From assembly GCA_040758635.1 (NCBI GenBank), contig JBFLVI010000029.1:1-31696 (forward strand): 31,696 bases of DNA, given 5' to 3'. The stretch comes from Yes71-27 sp040758635 (GTDB taxonomy: Bacteria; Bacillota; Desulfotomaculia; Desulfotomaculales; Ammonificaceae). Shown piece by piece: positions 23,384 through 31,256 of the stretch. A program made the position numbers and the translations under genes. Each line of letters opens with the position of its first letter. Positions within the stretch are counted from its first letter, which is position 1. The notes beneath the pieces are model-generated. The model saw nothing but the letters and a program-made list of their open reading frames with translations. It searched no databases and was not told the DNA's origin.

Positions 23384-23484
23384 GAGGTCGGAGGCAGGAG
23401 GTCAGAGGTCGGAGAAGAGGAGGGAATTCGCGAAGCGGATTCCGACAAGAAGTCCGACATCTGACTTCTGACGTCCGACATCCG
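23384..23484 (+). repeat. heptad-repeat hairpin element, copy D (between tRNA-Gln and tRNA-Lys)
   Basis: Left arm GAGGTCG, GAGGCAG, GAGGTCA, GAGGTCG, GAGAAGA (23384-23418); core GGAATTCGC (23423-23431), GAA loop, GCGGATTCC (23435-23443); right arm TCCGACA, TCTGACT, TCTGACG, TCCGACA (23453-23480). Bases 23407-23431 match 23223-23247 of copy C at 24 of 25 positions. Confidence 0.85.
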
Positions 23485-23488
23485 CAAT

Positions 23489-23565
23489 GAGCCACTAGCT
23501 CAGCCTGGCAGAGCACCTGACTTTTAATCAGGGTGTCGCTGGTTCGAATCCAGCGTGGCTCACCA
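23489..23565 (+). tRNA. tRNA-Lys (TTT)
   Basis: Acceptor GAGCCAC (23489-23495) pairs with GTGGCTC (23555-23561); discriminator A and encoded CCA at 23563-23565. The anticodon loop CTTTTAA gives TTT (Lys), and the T-arm is GCTGGTTCGAATCCAGC. Confidence 0.97.
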
Positions 23566-23605
23566 GAAAAATCAAGGCTTCCGGGAATCCGGGGGCCTTT
23601 AATTT
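23566..23605 (+). terminator. terminator of the tRNA cluster
   Basis: AAGGC (23574-23578) and an inner CCGG (23581-23584) pair with CCGG (23589-23592) and GCCTT (23595-23599), followed by TAATTTTT. It begins right after the tRNA-Lys CCA. The A-rich left flank would also allow action on the opposite strand, where the methyltransferase gene converges. Confidence 0.8.
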
Positions 23606-23724
23606 TTGATGAATTAGTGCAATTTTAGGTGGAATCGTCCCGGTTTTTCGAAGATTTGGTGCCCGAAGTGAAAACTTCATCATCTTTTTGGTTGCTGGCG
23701 CTAGTAACCGGTAAGCCAAGCTTT

Positions 23725-24495
23725 TCATGGCCGTCTGGCGACCACGATGTCCGTGGTGCCGTGGTCACCAACTCCAAAGCTGCATCCCCGGAAGATATCG
23801 AGCACCTCAAGACCTGTTTGTGGCAAGAGCGTCTCCAAATCCTGCGTTATGTTGCGCCGGAGGTCGAAAGACCGGACATGAAAGCGCCACTCTCCTGAGG
23901 CACGGTCCAGGGTAACCAGGTTGTACTTGAGGGTGCGCGGCGAAAAATCGAGGACCCTCAGGTAGAGCCGTTCCGACCCCTGTTTATCTTTGCCCGTGGC
24001 GAGGGGACCCACCACCAGGTCCTTGTTTTCAAGCTGGTCGAAGTTCCTGTTCTCAAACACTACAACCCCGCCGGGGTTCAACGACAGGCCTATGTTTTCG
24101 ATCCCCTGTCTCAGCACTCCGTCGTCAATTAGGTGCGCAATCCCTGACCCCGCGCACAGGATGGCGTCAAAGGTTTGGGCCACCTTCGCCTGCAACTCTT
24201 CGAAGGCCGATTGGACGAATGCTATTTCCACCCCGTGCCGGCACGCCCTTTCCCGTGCTTGTTTCAGCATTCCCTCGCTGAGGTCCGAGCCGGTTACCTT
24301 AAAGCCCATTCCGGCGAGATAAACGGCGTGCCTGCCCGTGCCGCAACCGCAGTCGAGAATCGTCGCGGCACCAGCCTTCCGAAAAAGATCGCCGAAAAAC
24401 TCCGCCTCGGTTCTGAACTTCTGTTCGTCACCCAGGTAAGCGTCGTATTCGTCGCTCCAATCGTCGTAAACCTGGCGCGTGTAGTTGTCCGCCAT
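23725..24495 (-). CDS. class I SAM-dependent methyltransferase
   Basis: A 256-residue Rossmann-fold methyltransferase. SAM-binding motif I is ILDCGCGTGRHAVYLA, followed by the acidic motif GSDLSEGMLKQAR and motif IV AILCAGSGIAHL. The opening YTRQVYDDWSDEYDAYL resembles glycine/sarcosine N-methyltransferases and related small-molecule enzymes, but the substrate cannot be named. ATG at 24493-24495 has GGGGAGGG just upstream. It is a single gene behind a 180-nt leader with several small hairpins and a terminator for the upstream hydrogenase operon. Confidence 0.85.
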   Translation of the reverse strand: MADNYTRQVYDDWSDEYDAYLGDEQKFRTEAEFFGDLFRKAGAATILDCGCGTGRHAVYLAGMGFKVTGSDLSEGMLKQARERACRHGVEIAFVQSAFEELQAKVAQTFDAILCAGSGIAHLIDDGVLRQGIENIGLSLNPGGVVVFENRNFDQLENKDLVVGPLATGKDKQGSERLYLRVLDFSPRTLKYNLVTLDRASGEWRFHVRSFDLRRNITQDLETLLPQTGLEVLDIFRGCSFGVGDHGTTDIVVARRP

Positions 24496-24677
24496 GAAAT
24501 CCCTCCCCGAATAGTCAGTTTGAGTTTACTGCGGGCACCAGCCTGTTCCGTTTCGCCCGCATTATTCGAACCTTATCAGGTTTACTTTGCCTTTCAGGCC
24601 GGGTTATCCTGCCCCGAAAGCGTATTAAATTTTCTCCTGTCCGCCTGAAAGCTGCGGCGGAAAGGACAGAGCTTCTC
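24496..24677 (-). other. leader of the methyltransferase gene with a series of short hairpins
   Basis: Read on the minus strand, four stems follow one another: CCGCC/GGCGG (24656-24660 with 24641-24645), CGGG/CCCG (24613-24616 with 24600-24603), GCCT-GAA-AGGC (24589-24599) and AACC-TGATAA-GGTT (24569-24582). Then come AATAATGCGGGCGAAACGG and a spacer to the start codon. An alternative CTGTCC/GGACAG pairing would compete with the first stem. No known riboswitch fits; it could be a structured RNA or chance. Confidence 0.35.
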
Positions 24678-24738
24678 AAAAAAAAGTTACAGCCCGGCGG
24701 GAGGGCGAACAAACAACCGGGACACGGGTGCCTGTAAC
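24678..24738 (-). terminator. rho-independent terminator of the hdr-mvh operon
   Basis: On the minus strand GTTACAG (24732-24738) pairs with CTGTAAC (24686-24692), with an inner CCCGG/CCGGG stem (24717-24721, 24693-24697), immediately followed by eight T residues (24678-24685). It lies about 130 nt after the mvhA stop. Confidence 0.85.
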
Positions 24739-24868
24739 GGGGGTGTGACGTGATCTTAGCGGATTCTAAGGTTGGGTTGGGCGCAAAAGGTTTCTGGCAT
24801 CTTGTGGTCGGCCGGGTGCAGGAACGGCCGTGTGAAGCCGCCTGAAAGCGAGGTTATTGTGCAACCGC

Positions 24869-26332
24869 TTAGTAATTCCGCAAGCTCTGGTACAGCTCGC
24901 CGGTATGGTCGTAGATATCCACATGGATGGGCAGGCGGCCGGGAAGGACGTGGGTGGCGCAGGCCAGGCAGGGGTCGTAGGATCGGTGGGCCATTTCAAT
25001 CAGGTTCAGGACGCCCTGGTCCACCTTGCCGTCCTTGATAAAACGCTGGGCGGCCTTCTTGACGGCCACGTTGAGCGGGCCCTTGTTGTGGGTGGTGGCC
25101 ACGACCAGGTTTGCTTCCTCAACGATGCCCTGGTCGTCGGTCCGGTAGTGGTGGATCAGGGTGCCGCGGCAGGCCTCAATGATGCCCACACCTTCGGCAG
25201 GTTTTTCCAGCGCGGTGAAAATGTCGGGGCCGGTGATGCTTTCGTCGGACGCAAGCTGCTGGACCTTCTCGGCGGCGTGCAGGAGCTCGATTGCGCGCGC
25301 CCAGTGGTAGGCGAGAATGTTCTGCACCGGTTTTGCACCCAGAACGTCGTACATTTTTTCGTAGGCTTCGTGGGCAAGCGGCGTATCCAGGCCGTCGGCG
25401 GCGTTGAACCTGGCCAGCGGCCCGACGCAGTAGAGGCTCGTGCCTCTGCCGTCGCTGATTCCCTTCCAGCCGATCGTCTTGAGGTAGGGGAGTTTCGCGT
25501 AGCTCCACGGCAACACTCTCTCCGCCAGGTGGTCAAGGTATTCCATGCCCGTGAAGCGGGCGATCTCTTTGCCTTCAGGATCAACGACCCGCTGAGTGCC
25601 TTCGTAAAGCTGGACCCGGTTTTTCGTGTCCACCGTGCCCATATAGTTGCACGCCACCTTGTACACGTCACCCTTGACCAGGTCCATGTATTCTCTGTTC
25701 TTGAGGACGTTTTCTTCGAAAATCTTCAGGGTCAGCCGGCCGAGTTCAACCATCTCTTTGGCGCGGGCCAGGATCTCCCGCCGTTCTTCTTCGGTCACCT
25801 GTTTGGACCAGCCGCCGGGAACGGCGGCCACCGGATGGGCCGGTTTGCCGGCCAGCATTTCAATTACCTGCACCGCGGCGTGGCGCTTCTTGAGCACCGC
25901 CCTGCTGGTTTCTGCACCTATGGCCCGCAGCAGGCCGGCCAGGTTTCTTTCCCCCGGATCGGCGGTGGGACCGACCACGAAGTCCGGAAGGCCGAGGGCA
26001 TAAAGCACGGCCGCGTGGTCTTCAACGAAATGGGTGTTTAGCACCAGTTCCCGGATTTTTCTCGCGGTCGGGGTGGGCAGGACGTCGTAAACGGCGTCGG
26101 CGGCCTTTAAGGCGGCGGTGAAGTGCACACACCGGCAGACGCCGCAGACGGTGGAGACTATGCGCGGCACTTCCTCGATGGGAATTCCTGTGAGGAATCG
26201 TTCGTACCCGCGCAACTCCGTCACCTGGAAAAAAACGTCGGCCACGTTTCCCTGTTTATCCAGAAAAATAGCGACCTTGCCGTGTCCTTCGAGCCGGGTC
26301 AGCGGGGAGATTTCGATTTTCTTCAGCGCCAC
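24869..26332 (-). CDS. mvhA: F420-non-reducing-type [NiFe] hydrogenase large subunit
   Basis: A 487-residue group 3c [NiFe] hydrogenase catalytic subunit that oxidises H2 for the MvhADG-HdrABC complex. Nickel ligands are in VCGVCRCVH (Cys63, Cys66) and DPCLACATH (Cys455, Cys458); all are Cys, with no selenocysteine. A 26-residue tail follows His461 and should be removed by a maturation protease, which is not encoded here. The GTG at 26330-26332 gives ALKKIEISPLTRLEGHGK, the standard N-terminus, behind GAGGGGTGG; the frame open further upstream is spurious. It is the last gene of the operon. Confidence 0.93.
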   Translation of the reverse strand: MALKKIEISPLTRLEGHGKVAIFLDKQGNVADVFFQVTELRGYERFLTGIPIEEVPRIVSTVCGVCRCVHFTAALKAADAVYDVLPTPTARKIRELVLNTHFVEDHAAVLYALGLPDFVVGPTADPGERNLAGLLRAIGAETSRAVLKKRHAAVQVIEMLAGKPAHPVAAVPGGWSKQVTEEERREILARAKEMVELGRLTLKIFEENVLKNREYMDLVKGDVYKVACNYMGTVDTKNRVQLYEGTQRVVDPEGKEIARFTGMEYLDHLAERVLPWSYAKLPYLKTIGWKGISDGRGTSLYCVGPLARFNAADGLDTPLAHEAYEKMYDVLGAKPVQNILAYHWARAIELLHAAEKVQQLASDESITGPDIFTALEKPAEGVGIIEACRGTLIHHYRTDDQGIVEEANLVVATTHNKGPLNVAVKKAAQRFIKDGKVDQGVLNLIEMAHRSYDPCLACATHVLPGRLPIHVDIYDHTGELYQSLRNY

Positions 26333-26343
26333 AATTCCACCCC

Positions 26344-27297
26344 TCACTTCACCTTCTTGCCGAATATTGAGGCGGGCAGCGTGTACCGGTAAAAGAGCTT
26401 GGCCGGGCCGGGGATTTGCGCGACCAGTTCCTCGTTTTCCAGCAGGGAGGCGACGGCGCTGACGGCGCGGAGGCCGAAATCCCTGACACCCGGGATCGGC
26501 CCGCCGCATCCCGCGCAGGGGACGTTCACCCGGGGACAGAGCCCTCCGCAACTTCCCTGCGTAAGCGGTCCCAGGCAGAAATAACCCTGCTCCAGAAGAC
26601 ACTGCTCCCCATCCGGGATTCCGTCGGTGAGCCGCTTGACCGCACCGACCACTTTTCGCTGCTCTCCCTTCGCCACCGGGTTCCGCGCACAGGCCTCGCA
26701 TACGGTCTTGCCTTCGGTAATCCAGGGACCCGGCGGCTCCAACCCTTTTTCCAGGATATTGCGAATGATTTGCGCTACAAGAGAGTAGTGCGGCGGACAT
26801 CCGCCGAGAAAATGGTCAACCTCCACCACAGCTTTCAGGGGGCGGACCTCCCCGTAAAACTCGGGCAGCGTAAGTTCACACTCGCCTTCCGCGCATTCGG
26901 TTTGCGGCGTGATGCCGGCCGGGTTTTCGGTGGAACAGGTATCGAAATAAACGGTATGGAGTATTTCCTTCCGGGTGTGAAAGTTGCCCAGGCCCGGAAT
27001 GCCGCCCAGGGCGGCGCAGGTACCGTAAGCGATCAGGGTCTTGCACTTCCGCCGCATCGTTTTCGCCGCCAGTTCCTGGTCGCTGAGCTGGACCATCCCG
27101 GAATAAAAACCGACGTCAATTGCCCCGTCCGGTATAGCATCGAGGTCTTCGTACTTGTTGTCGGTGACGATGGGCGACCAGAAGGCTATCTCCAACCGCT
27201 GAAGATCCAGGATCGCCTGGGCAGCGTCCATCGCTGCCATGTCGCAGCCGCCGCATCCGCCGCCGAGAAAGAAGGCGATTTTCAACTTTTCAGGCAT
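26344..27297 (-). CDS. mvhG: F420-non-reducing-type [NiFe] hydrogenase small subunit
   Basis: A 317-residue iron-sulfur subunit that carries electrons from the nickel site. The proximal cluster motif is GGGCGGCD at the N-terminus with GTCAALGG and LGGCPPHY; about a dozen further cysteines (CEACARNP, CLLEQGYFCLGP, CGGLCPRVNVPCAGCGGP) supply the medial and distal clusters. ATG 27297 has AAGGGG 5 nt upstream; a TTG five codons earlier is less likely. No twin-arginine signal is present, fitting a cytoplasmic complex. It lies between mvhD and mvhA with short gaps. Confidence 0.93.
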   Translation of the reverse strand: MPEKLKIAFFLGGGCGGCDMAAMDAAQAILDLQRLEIAFWSPIVTDNKYEDLDAIPDGAIDVGFYSGMVQLSDQELAAKTMRRKCKTLIAYGTCAALGGIPGLGNFHTRKEILHTVYFDTCSTENPAGITPQTECAEGECELTLPEFYGEVRPLKAVVEVDHFLGGCPPHYSLVAQIIRNILEKGLEPPGPWITEGKTVCEACARNPVAKGEQRKVVGAVKRLTDGIPDGEQCLLEQGYFCLGPLTQGSCGGLCPRVNVPCAGCGGPIPGVRDFGLRAVSAVASLLENEELVAQIPGPAKLFYRYTLPASIFGKKVK

Positions 27298-27319
27298 TGT
27301 TACCCCTTCCAACAGAATC

Positions 27320-27763
27320 TTACCATCCGGATACTTCCGGCGAGTGTGAAGGTGAACCTTTGATGGTGTTCGGTCCGAGTTCTCTGATGGTTTTATCGAA
27401 TTCGGTCATGATTTCGGCGAAGCGTTTGCCTTCCGAACCGGAGATCCAGGCCATCCCCAGCCTTTCCGACTCGATGCCCACGTCTGCCAACACCCGTTTC
27501 AGGAGGTGGAACCGAAGCGCCGCCTTGTGGTTGCCTTCTTTGTAGTGGCAGTCCCCGGGGCGGCACCCGCTGACAAAAACGCCGTCGGCACCGTTTTTGA
27601 AGGCGGTGACGATGAATTCCGGCTCCACCCGTCCGCTGCAGGGCACCCTGATGATGTTGATGCTGGACGGGTATTCGTAGCGGAGATTTCCCGCAAGGTC
27701 GGCTCCCTGGTAGCTGCACCAGTTGCAGGCGAAAACCACTATTTTCGGCTTCCAGTCGCCCAT
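27320..27763 (-). CDS. mvhD: hydrogenase delta subunit MvhD
   Basis: A 147-residue MvhD/FlpD protein that binds a [2Fe-2S] cluster and links the hydrogenase to HdrA. Conserved cysteine groups are FACNWCSYQGADLAG, RVPCSGR and SGCRPGDCHY. ATG at 27761-27763 is preceded by GGGAGGGG, 2 nt after the hdrB stop. The frame is open far upstream (to 28426), but that is a shadow of hdrB. The C-terminal 15 residues (TIKGSPSHSPEVSGW) are probably unstructured. Confidence 0.93.
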   Translation of the reverse strand: MGDWKPKIVVFACNWCSYQGADLAGNLRYEYPSSINIIRVPCSGRVEPEFIVTAFKNGADGVFVSGCRPGDCHYKEGNHKAALRFHLLKRVLADVGIESERLGMAWISGSEGKRFAEIMTEFDKTIRELGPNTIKGSPSHSPEVSGW

Positions 27764-27765
27764 CA

Positions 27766-28656
27766 CTACCCCTCCCGGATCTTGTTCAGAACATGAAGCA
27801 CCGGTGTCCTCGCCAATCCGGCAACCTGTTGCGGCTCGGCACCCAGACAGACCGCCAGCAGTTGTACGTAATGGAGCACCGGGATCGCGAAGTTGATCTT
27901 GCCCTTGTTCTGCAAGAATTCCTGGGCGGTGTCGAACTGAATCAGGCAGGAACTGCATCCCGTCACAATCAGGTCCGGGTTGAGCTCCTTTTTCATCGCG
28001 ACCAGTTTCCGCTCGACCAGTTTGAAGGATTTCTCCATATCGGTGCTCCGCATCCCGCCCATGCCGCAACAATCGAGGAACCGGCTGTAGGGCGGGGCCG
28101 AAGCGCCCAAGAGCTCGCACAACTCCTGCAGGATTTTGGGGTGAAATATGTCGGCTTCCTTTTCGGGGTGAATTTCGCTGGGCCAAAGGGAGAGGCAGCC
28201 GGGCTGGACCGCGACGCTCAACCGCTCCAGGCCGTGCTTGATCAAGGCCTTGATTTTTTCGGGGCCGATTTCGTCGTACAGGTAGTATACGGCATGCCTG
28301 ATCCGGCTGGTTCCCCGGTATTCTTTTCCGATGCTTTTCAGGAGCCGGTTTACCCGGTTCCTGGTCTCGCGGTGGGTTTGCAGCTTGTGGGTAGTTTTGG
28401 CCAGGCTCCCGTAACAGGTGCTGCAAACCGTAATCATTTCAACCCCTTTTTCTTCCGCGATGGCAAAGTTTCTGGCGCCGACGGCGTACCAGCCCACCGG
28501 GTCAATGGAGGGCATCGTCCCCCACGTCGGACAGCAGGACTGTCCTTCGAGGTCGTCCAGCTCCACGCCCAGCGCCGGGAACGCGTACCGCACCGCCTGC
28601 TCCAGGTCAGGCCGGTTGAATGCGATGTTGCAGCCGATGAAAAATCCTACTTTCAT
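27766..28656 (-). CDS. hdrB: heterodisulfide reductase subunit B-like protein
   Basis: A 296-residue HdrB homologue with two cysteine-rich CCG domains. The first contains GQSCCPTWG and VCSTCYG; the second FLDCCGMGG and GCSSCLIQ. In methanogens these hold two noncubane [4Fe-4S] clusters that split the CoM-S-S-CoB disulfide. Bacteria lack that substrate, so the physiological disulfide or other acceptor is unknown. ATG at 28656 follows GAGGAGA. The gene sits between hdrC and mvhD, 10 nt after hdrC. Confidence 0.92.
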   Translation of the reverse strand: MKVGFFIGCNIAFNRPDLEQAVRYAFPALGVELDDLEGQSCCPTWGTMPSIDPVGWYAVGARNFAIAEEKGVEMITVCSTCYGSLAKTTHKLQTHRETRNRVNRLLKSIGKEYRGTSRIRHAVYYLYDEIGPEKIKALIKHGLERLSVAVQPGCLSLWPSEIHPEKEADIFHPKILQELCELLGASAPPYSRFLDCCGMGGMRSTDMEKSFKLVERKLVAMKKELNPDLIVTGCSSCLIQFDTAQEFLQNKGKINFAIPVLHYVQLLAVCLGAEPQQVAGLARTPVLHVLNKIREG

Positions 28657-28666
28657 TAGGTTCTCC

Positions 28667-29230
28667 TCAGATGCCGAAAATACCAAACTCGCCCATTGGG
28701 ATGATCCCCAGGGTGGCGAGAGAGGTTTTGCGGAGTATCGCCTGTACTTCCGCCAGGGCTTCGGGGTCGGCGACGGTCGTCGGCGGCTTTTCGGGCAGAC
28801 CGAGCTTCTTGCGCGGTTCACCCGCCTCGGAGAGATACACCGCGTGGCCGACGTCGTAAAGCGACTTGATTCCCTTGATGGCCGTGGCCGGCAGGGCGTA
28901 CTTCCGTACGGCCACCCGGCGCATGGCCATCATTATTTCAAAGGGATCGACCCGTCTGGGACAGGTTTCGGTACAGCGGTTACAGGACTGGCAGGCCCAG
29001 ATGGAGATGTCGTTCAGGAGCACTTCCTTCAAGCCGTTCAAGATGGCGTGAATGACACGCTTGTTGAAGAACGAGAACCCGGCCAGCGCTAAAGGGCAGG
29101 TGGCGGCACACTTGCCGCACTGGATGCATTCGAGGATTCTTTCCCCGCCCATCTTCTTGATTTCTTCGGCGAAACCGGCTTCACTCTTGGAAAGGTTGAT
29201 GATTTCAAACGTTTCTGCAGACTTAAGCAC
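28667..29230 (-). CDS. hdrC: heterodisulfide reductase subunit C-like protein
   Basis: A 187-residue ferredoxin-like subunit with two [4Fe-4S] motifs, CIQCGKCAATCP and CQSCNRCTETCP, relaying electrons from HdrA to HdrB. GTG at 29228-29230 lies 6 nt after GGAGGTGG and overlaps the end of hdrA by 8 nt, indicating translational coupling. The C-terminal part has the usual helical PEKPPTT...ALAEVQAIL segment of HdrC. Confidence 0.93.
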   Translation of the reverse strand: MLKSAETFEIINLSKSEAGFAEEIKKMGGERILECIQCGKCAATCPLALAGFSFFNKRVIHAILNGLKEVLLNDISIWACQSCNRCTETCPRRVDPFEIMMAMRRVAVRKYALPATAIKGIKSLYDVGHAVYLSEAGEPRKKLGLPEKPPTTVADPEALAEVQAILRKTSLATLGIIPMGEFGIFGI

Positions 29231-31256
29231 CAGCCCCACCTCCGATCCCGAGGGTGATGGCTTCGATTTGCGCTTCGATCTGGGTGCTGGTGAACCCGTG
29301 CAGCCTGATCGCCCGGGGTGGACACGCTGCCGTGCAAACGCCGCAGCCGACGCAGAGCATTTCCTCCACGGTGGCCTGGAGTTTTTCTCCGCCTTTCGCC
29401 ATGGTGATGGCCGAATAAGGGCAGAGGGGTACACAAATGCCGCATCCGCTGCACCGCGCGGGGTTGACTTCGGCGGTCAGCGGTTCGACGGCCACCTTGC
29501 CCGCGGCAAGGGGTATCGTAGCCGCGGCCGAAGCCGCCCGGGCCTGAGCGACCGAATCGGCTATATCTTTCGGCCCCTGGACGCAACCGGCGATGTAAAT
29601 ACCCCGGATGGGTGTCTCCACCGGGTAAAGCTTCGTGTGGAGTTCTTTGAGAAATCCTTCGTTGCCGCGGGTGATACCTAATTTGCGGCTCAGTTGGTCT
29701 AACCCCGGGGCCGGCTCAACGGCGGTGGCCAGAACCACCAGATCGGACTCCAGTTCCACCGGGGCGCCGATGTCGATGTCGTAGGCGCGCACCCGCAACC
29801 TGTCCCTGCTCAGTTCTTCTAAACAACCCACGGAGCCGCGGATAATCTTAATTCCCAACTGGCGGCAGTAAGTGTAGTACTCCTCGAAGTCTTTTCCGCC
29901 GGTTCTTACATCTGTGAAGAAGATATAGACGTTGACGTCCCGGTACTTTTCCCTAATCAAGCGGGCCTGTTTGAGCATGTACATGCAGCAGATATTGGAG
30001 CAATAGGGATGGTGGTCCTTGCTTCTACTGCCGACGCAGGAAATAAAGGCCACGGTCCTGGGTTTTTTACCGTCCGAAGGGCGCTGGAGTTCTCCCTCGG
30101 TGGGACCGGTTGCCGAGAGAATGCGTTCCAGCTGCAGCCCGGTGACCACATTGGGCGACCGCGGTGCATATTCCTTGAAGGGCGTTTTATCCATCATCTT
30201 GAACCCGGTGGCCACGATAATCGCTCCCACGTTGAGTTCCACCACGGTGCCGGCGGGGTCGTAAGCAACCGACCGGTCGCAGGCTCCTTGCGGGCAGGCC
30301 TTTTCGCAGGGCGCAAGGATTAACTCGCCAATCTTGGGATGGATCTTGGGTGGGGTCCCGATGATTCTTTCGGCGCAGTTCAGACAATGGTCGCGGTCGA
30401 GTACGGCCTTCCGCGGCAGTGCCTGTGGGAACTCGATGTAAATCGCCCTGCGCTTGGTCAGCCCTTCGTTGAACTCATCGGGTATTTTGGCGGGGCAGGC
30501 TTCGGTGCAACTGCCGCACCCGGTACACTTTTCCCAGTCCACATAAGTTTGTTTCTTTCTGACGGTGACCTGGAAGTTCCCGATGGAGCCTTCGACGGAT
30601 TCGATTTCCGCATAGGTAAGCACCTGGATATTAGGGTGCGTGCTAACCTCAACCATTACCGGAGTCAGGATACAGGCGGCGCAGTCGTTGGCGGGGAAAG
30701 TCTTGTCAAGCTTGGCCATATTGCCGCCGATGGTCGGTTTGCGCTCGACCAGGTAAACCTGGAAACCCATGTCGGCGATGTTGATCGCTGCAGACATCCC
30801 GGCAATTCCGGCACCGATAACAAGAACCGACTTGGTCACTTCGGTATACTTGTCTTCGCGGGGCTCAAGCAGCGCAGCCTTGGCTACCGCACTGGCGATC
30901 AGCCTTTTGGCTTTGGCCGTGGCTCCCTTTGCATCGCGCCAGTGTACCCAACTCACCTGCTCCCGCAGGTTGGCCATTTCTAAAAGGTACTTGTTGAGGC
31001 CGGAGTCTTCCAGTCCCTTGCGGAAGATCGGCTCGTACATCTTGGGCGTGCAGGCGGCCACCACCACCCTGTCGGTGAGGTTTGCCTTTACGTCCTGCTT
31101 GATCAGGTCATGGCCGGGGGCCGAGCACATGAAAAAGTAATCCTTGGCGACGGTGACGCCCGGCAGGCTGGCGGCGTACTTGCGGACCTCCTCGACGTTA
31201 ACGATGCGGGCGATGTTTTCACCGCAATGGCAGATATAAACGCCGATTCTGGGCAC
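29223..31256 (-). CDS. hdrA: heterodisulfide reductase subunit A-like flavoprotein (electron bifurcating)
   Basis: A 677-residue HdrA. It opens with PRIGVYICHCGENIA, has a thioredoxin-reductase-like FAD fold (VLVIGAGIAGMSAA; later IYIAGCVQGP), the DCAACILTP cysteine motif, an inserted ferredoxin-like CTGCGSCTEACP, and a C-terminal pair of [4Fe-4S] motifs (CSGCGICVPLCP, CVGCGVCTAACP). The FAD is where electrons from H2 are split between ferredoxin and the HdrBC branch. GTG at 31254-31256 is 8 nt from AGGAGG. It is the first gene of the six-gene operon hdrA-hdrC-hdrB-mvhD-mvhG-mvhA. Confidence 0.94.
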   Translation of the reverse strand: MPRIGVYICHCGENIARIVNVEEVRKYAASLPGVTVAKDYFFMCSAPGHDLIKQDVKANLTDRVVVAACTPKMYEPIFRKGLEDSGLNKYLLEMANLREQVSWVHWRDAKGATAKAKRLIASAVAKAALLEPREDKYTEVTKSVLVIGAGIAGMSAAINIADMGFQVYLVERKPTIGGNMAKLDKTFPANDCAACILTPVMVEVSTHPNIQVLTYAEIESVEGSIGNFQVTVRKKQTYVDWEKCTGCGSCTEACPAKIPDEFNEGLTKRRAIYIEFPQALPRKAVLDRDHCLNCAERIIGTPPKIHPKIGELILAPCEKACPQGACDRSVAYDPAGTVVELNVGAIIVATGFKMMDKTPFKEYAPRSPNVVTGLQLERILSATGPTEGELQRPSDGKKPRTVAFISCVGSRSKDHHPYCSNICCMYMLKQARLIREKYRDVNVYIFFTDVRTGGKDFEEYYTYCRQLGIKIIRGSVGCLEELSRDRLRVRAYDIDIGAPVELESDLVVLATAVEPAPGLDQLSRKLGITRGNEGFLKELHTKLYPVETPIRGIYIAGCVQGPKDIADSVAQARAASAAATIPLAAGKVAVEPLTAEVNPARCSGCGICVPLCPYSAITMAKGGEKLQATVEEMLCVGCGVCTAACPPRAIRLHGFTSTQIEAQIEAITLGIGGGAGA

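Noticed and set aside
23146..23484. CRISPR-like array from the regularly repeated 7-mers
   Set aside because: The units are 7 nt and degenerate, with no spacers of constant length and no cas genes; they pair as hairpin arms.
24540..24620. Thiamine pyrophosphate riboswitch on the minus strand (words ACCTGAT, ATAATGC and GGCG resemble the TPP aptamer)
   Set aside because: The CTGAGA element is not intact and the order of the GGGG/ACCC parts is wrong for the TPP fold; the gene behind it has no evident thiamine role.
24857..26041. Plus-strand frame of 394 codons opposite mvhA
   Set aside because: mvhA carries the full set of nickel ligands; the plus frame has no known motif.
26332..26800. N-terminal extension of MvhA to 643 residues
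   Set aside because: The region overlaps mvhG in another frame, and the standard MvhA N-terminus with its ribosome binding site is at 26332.
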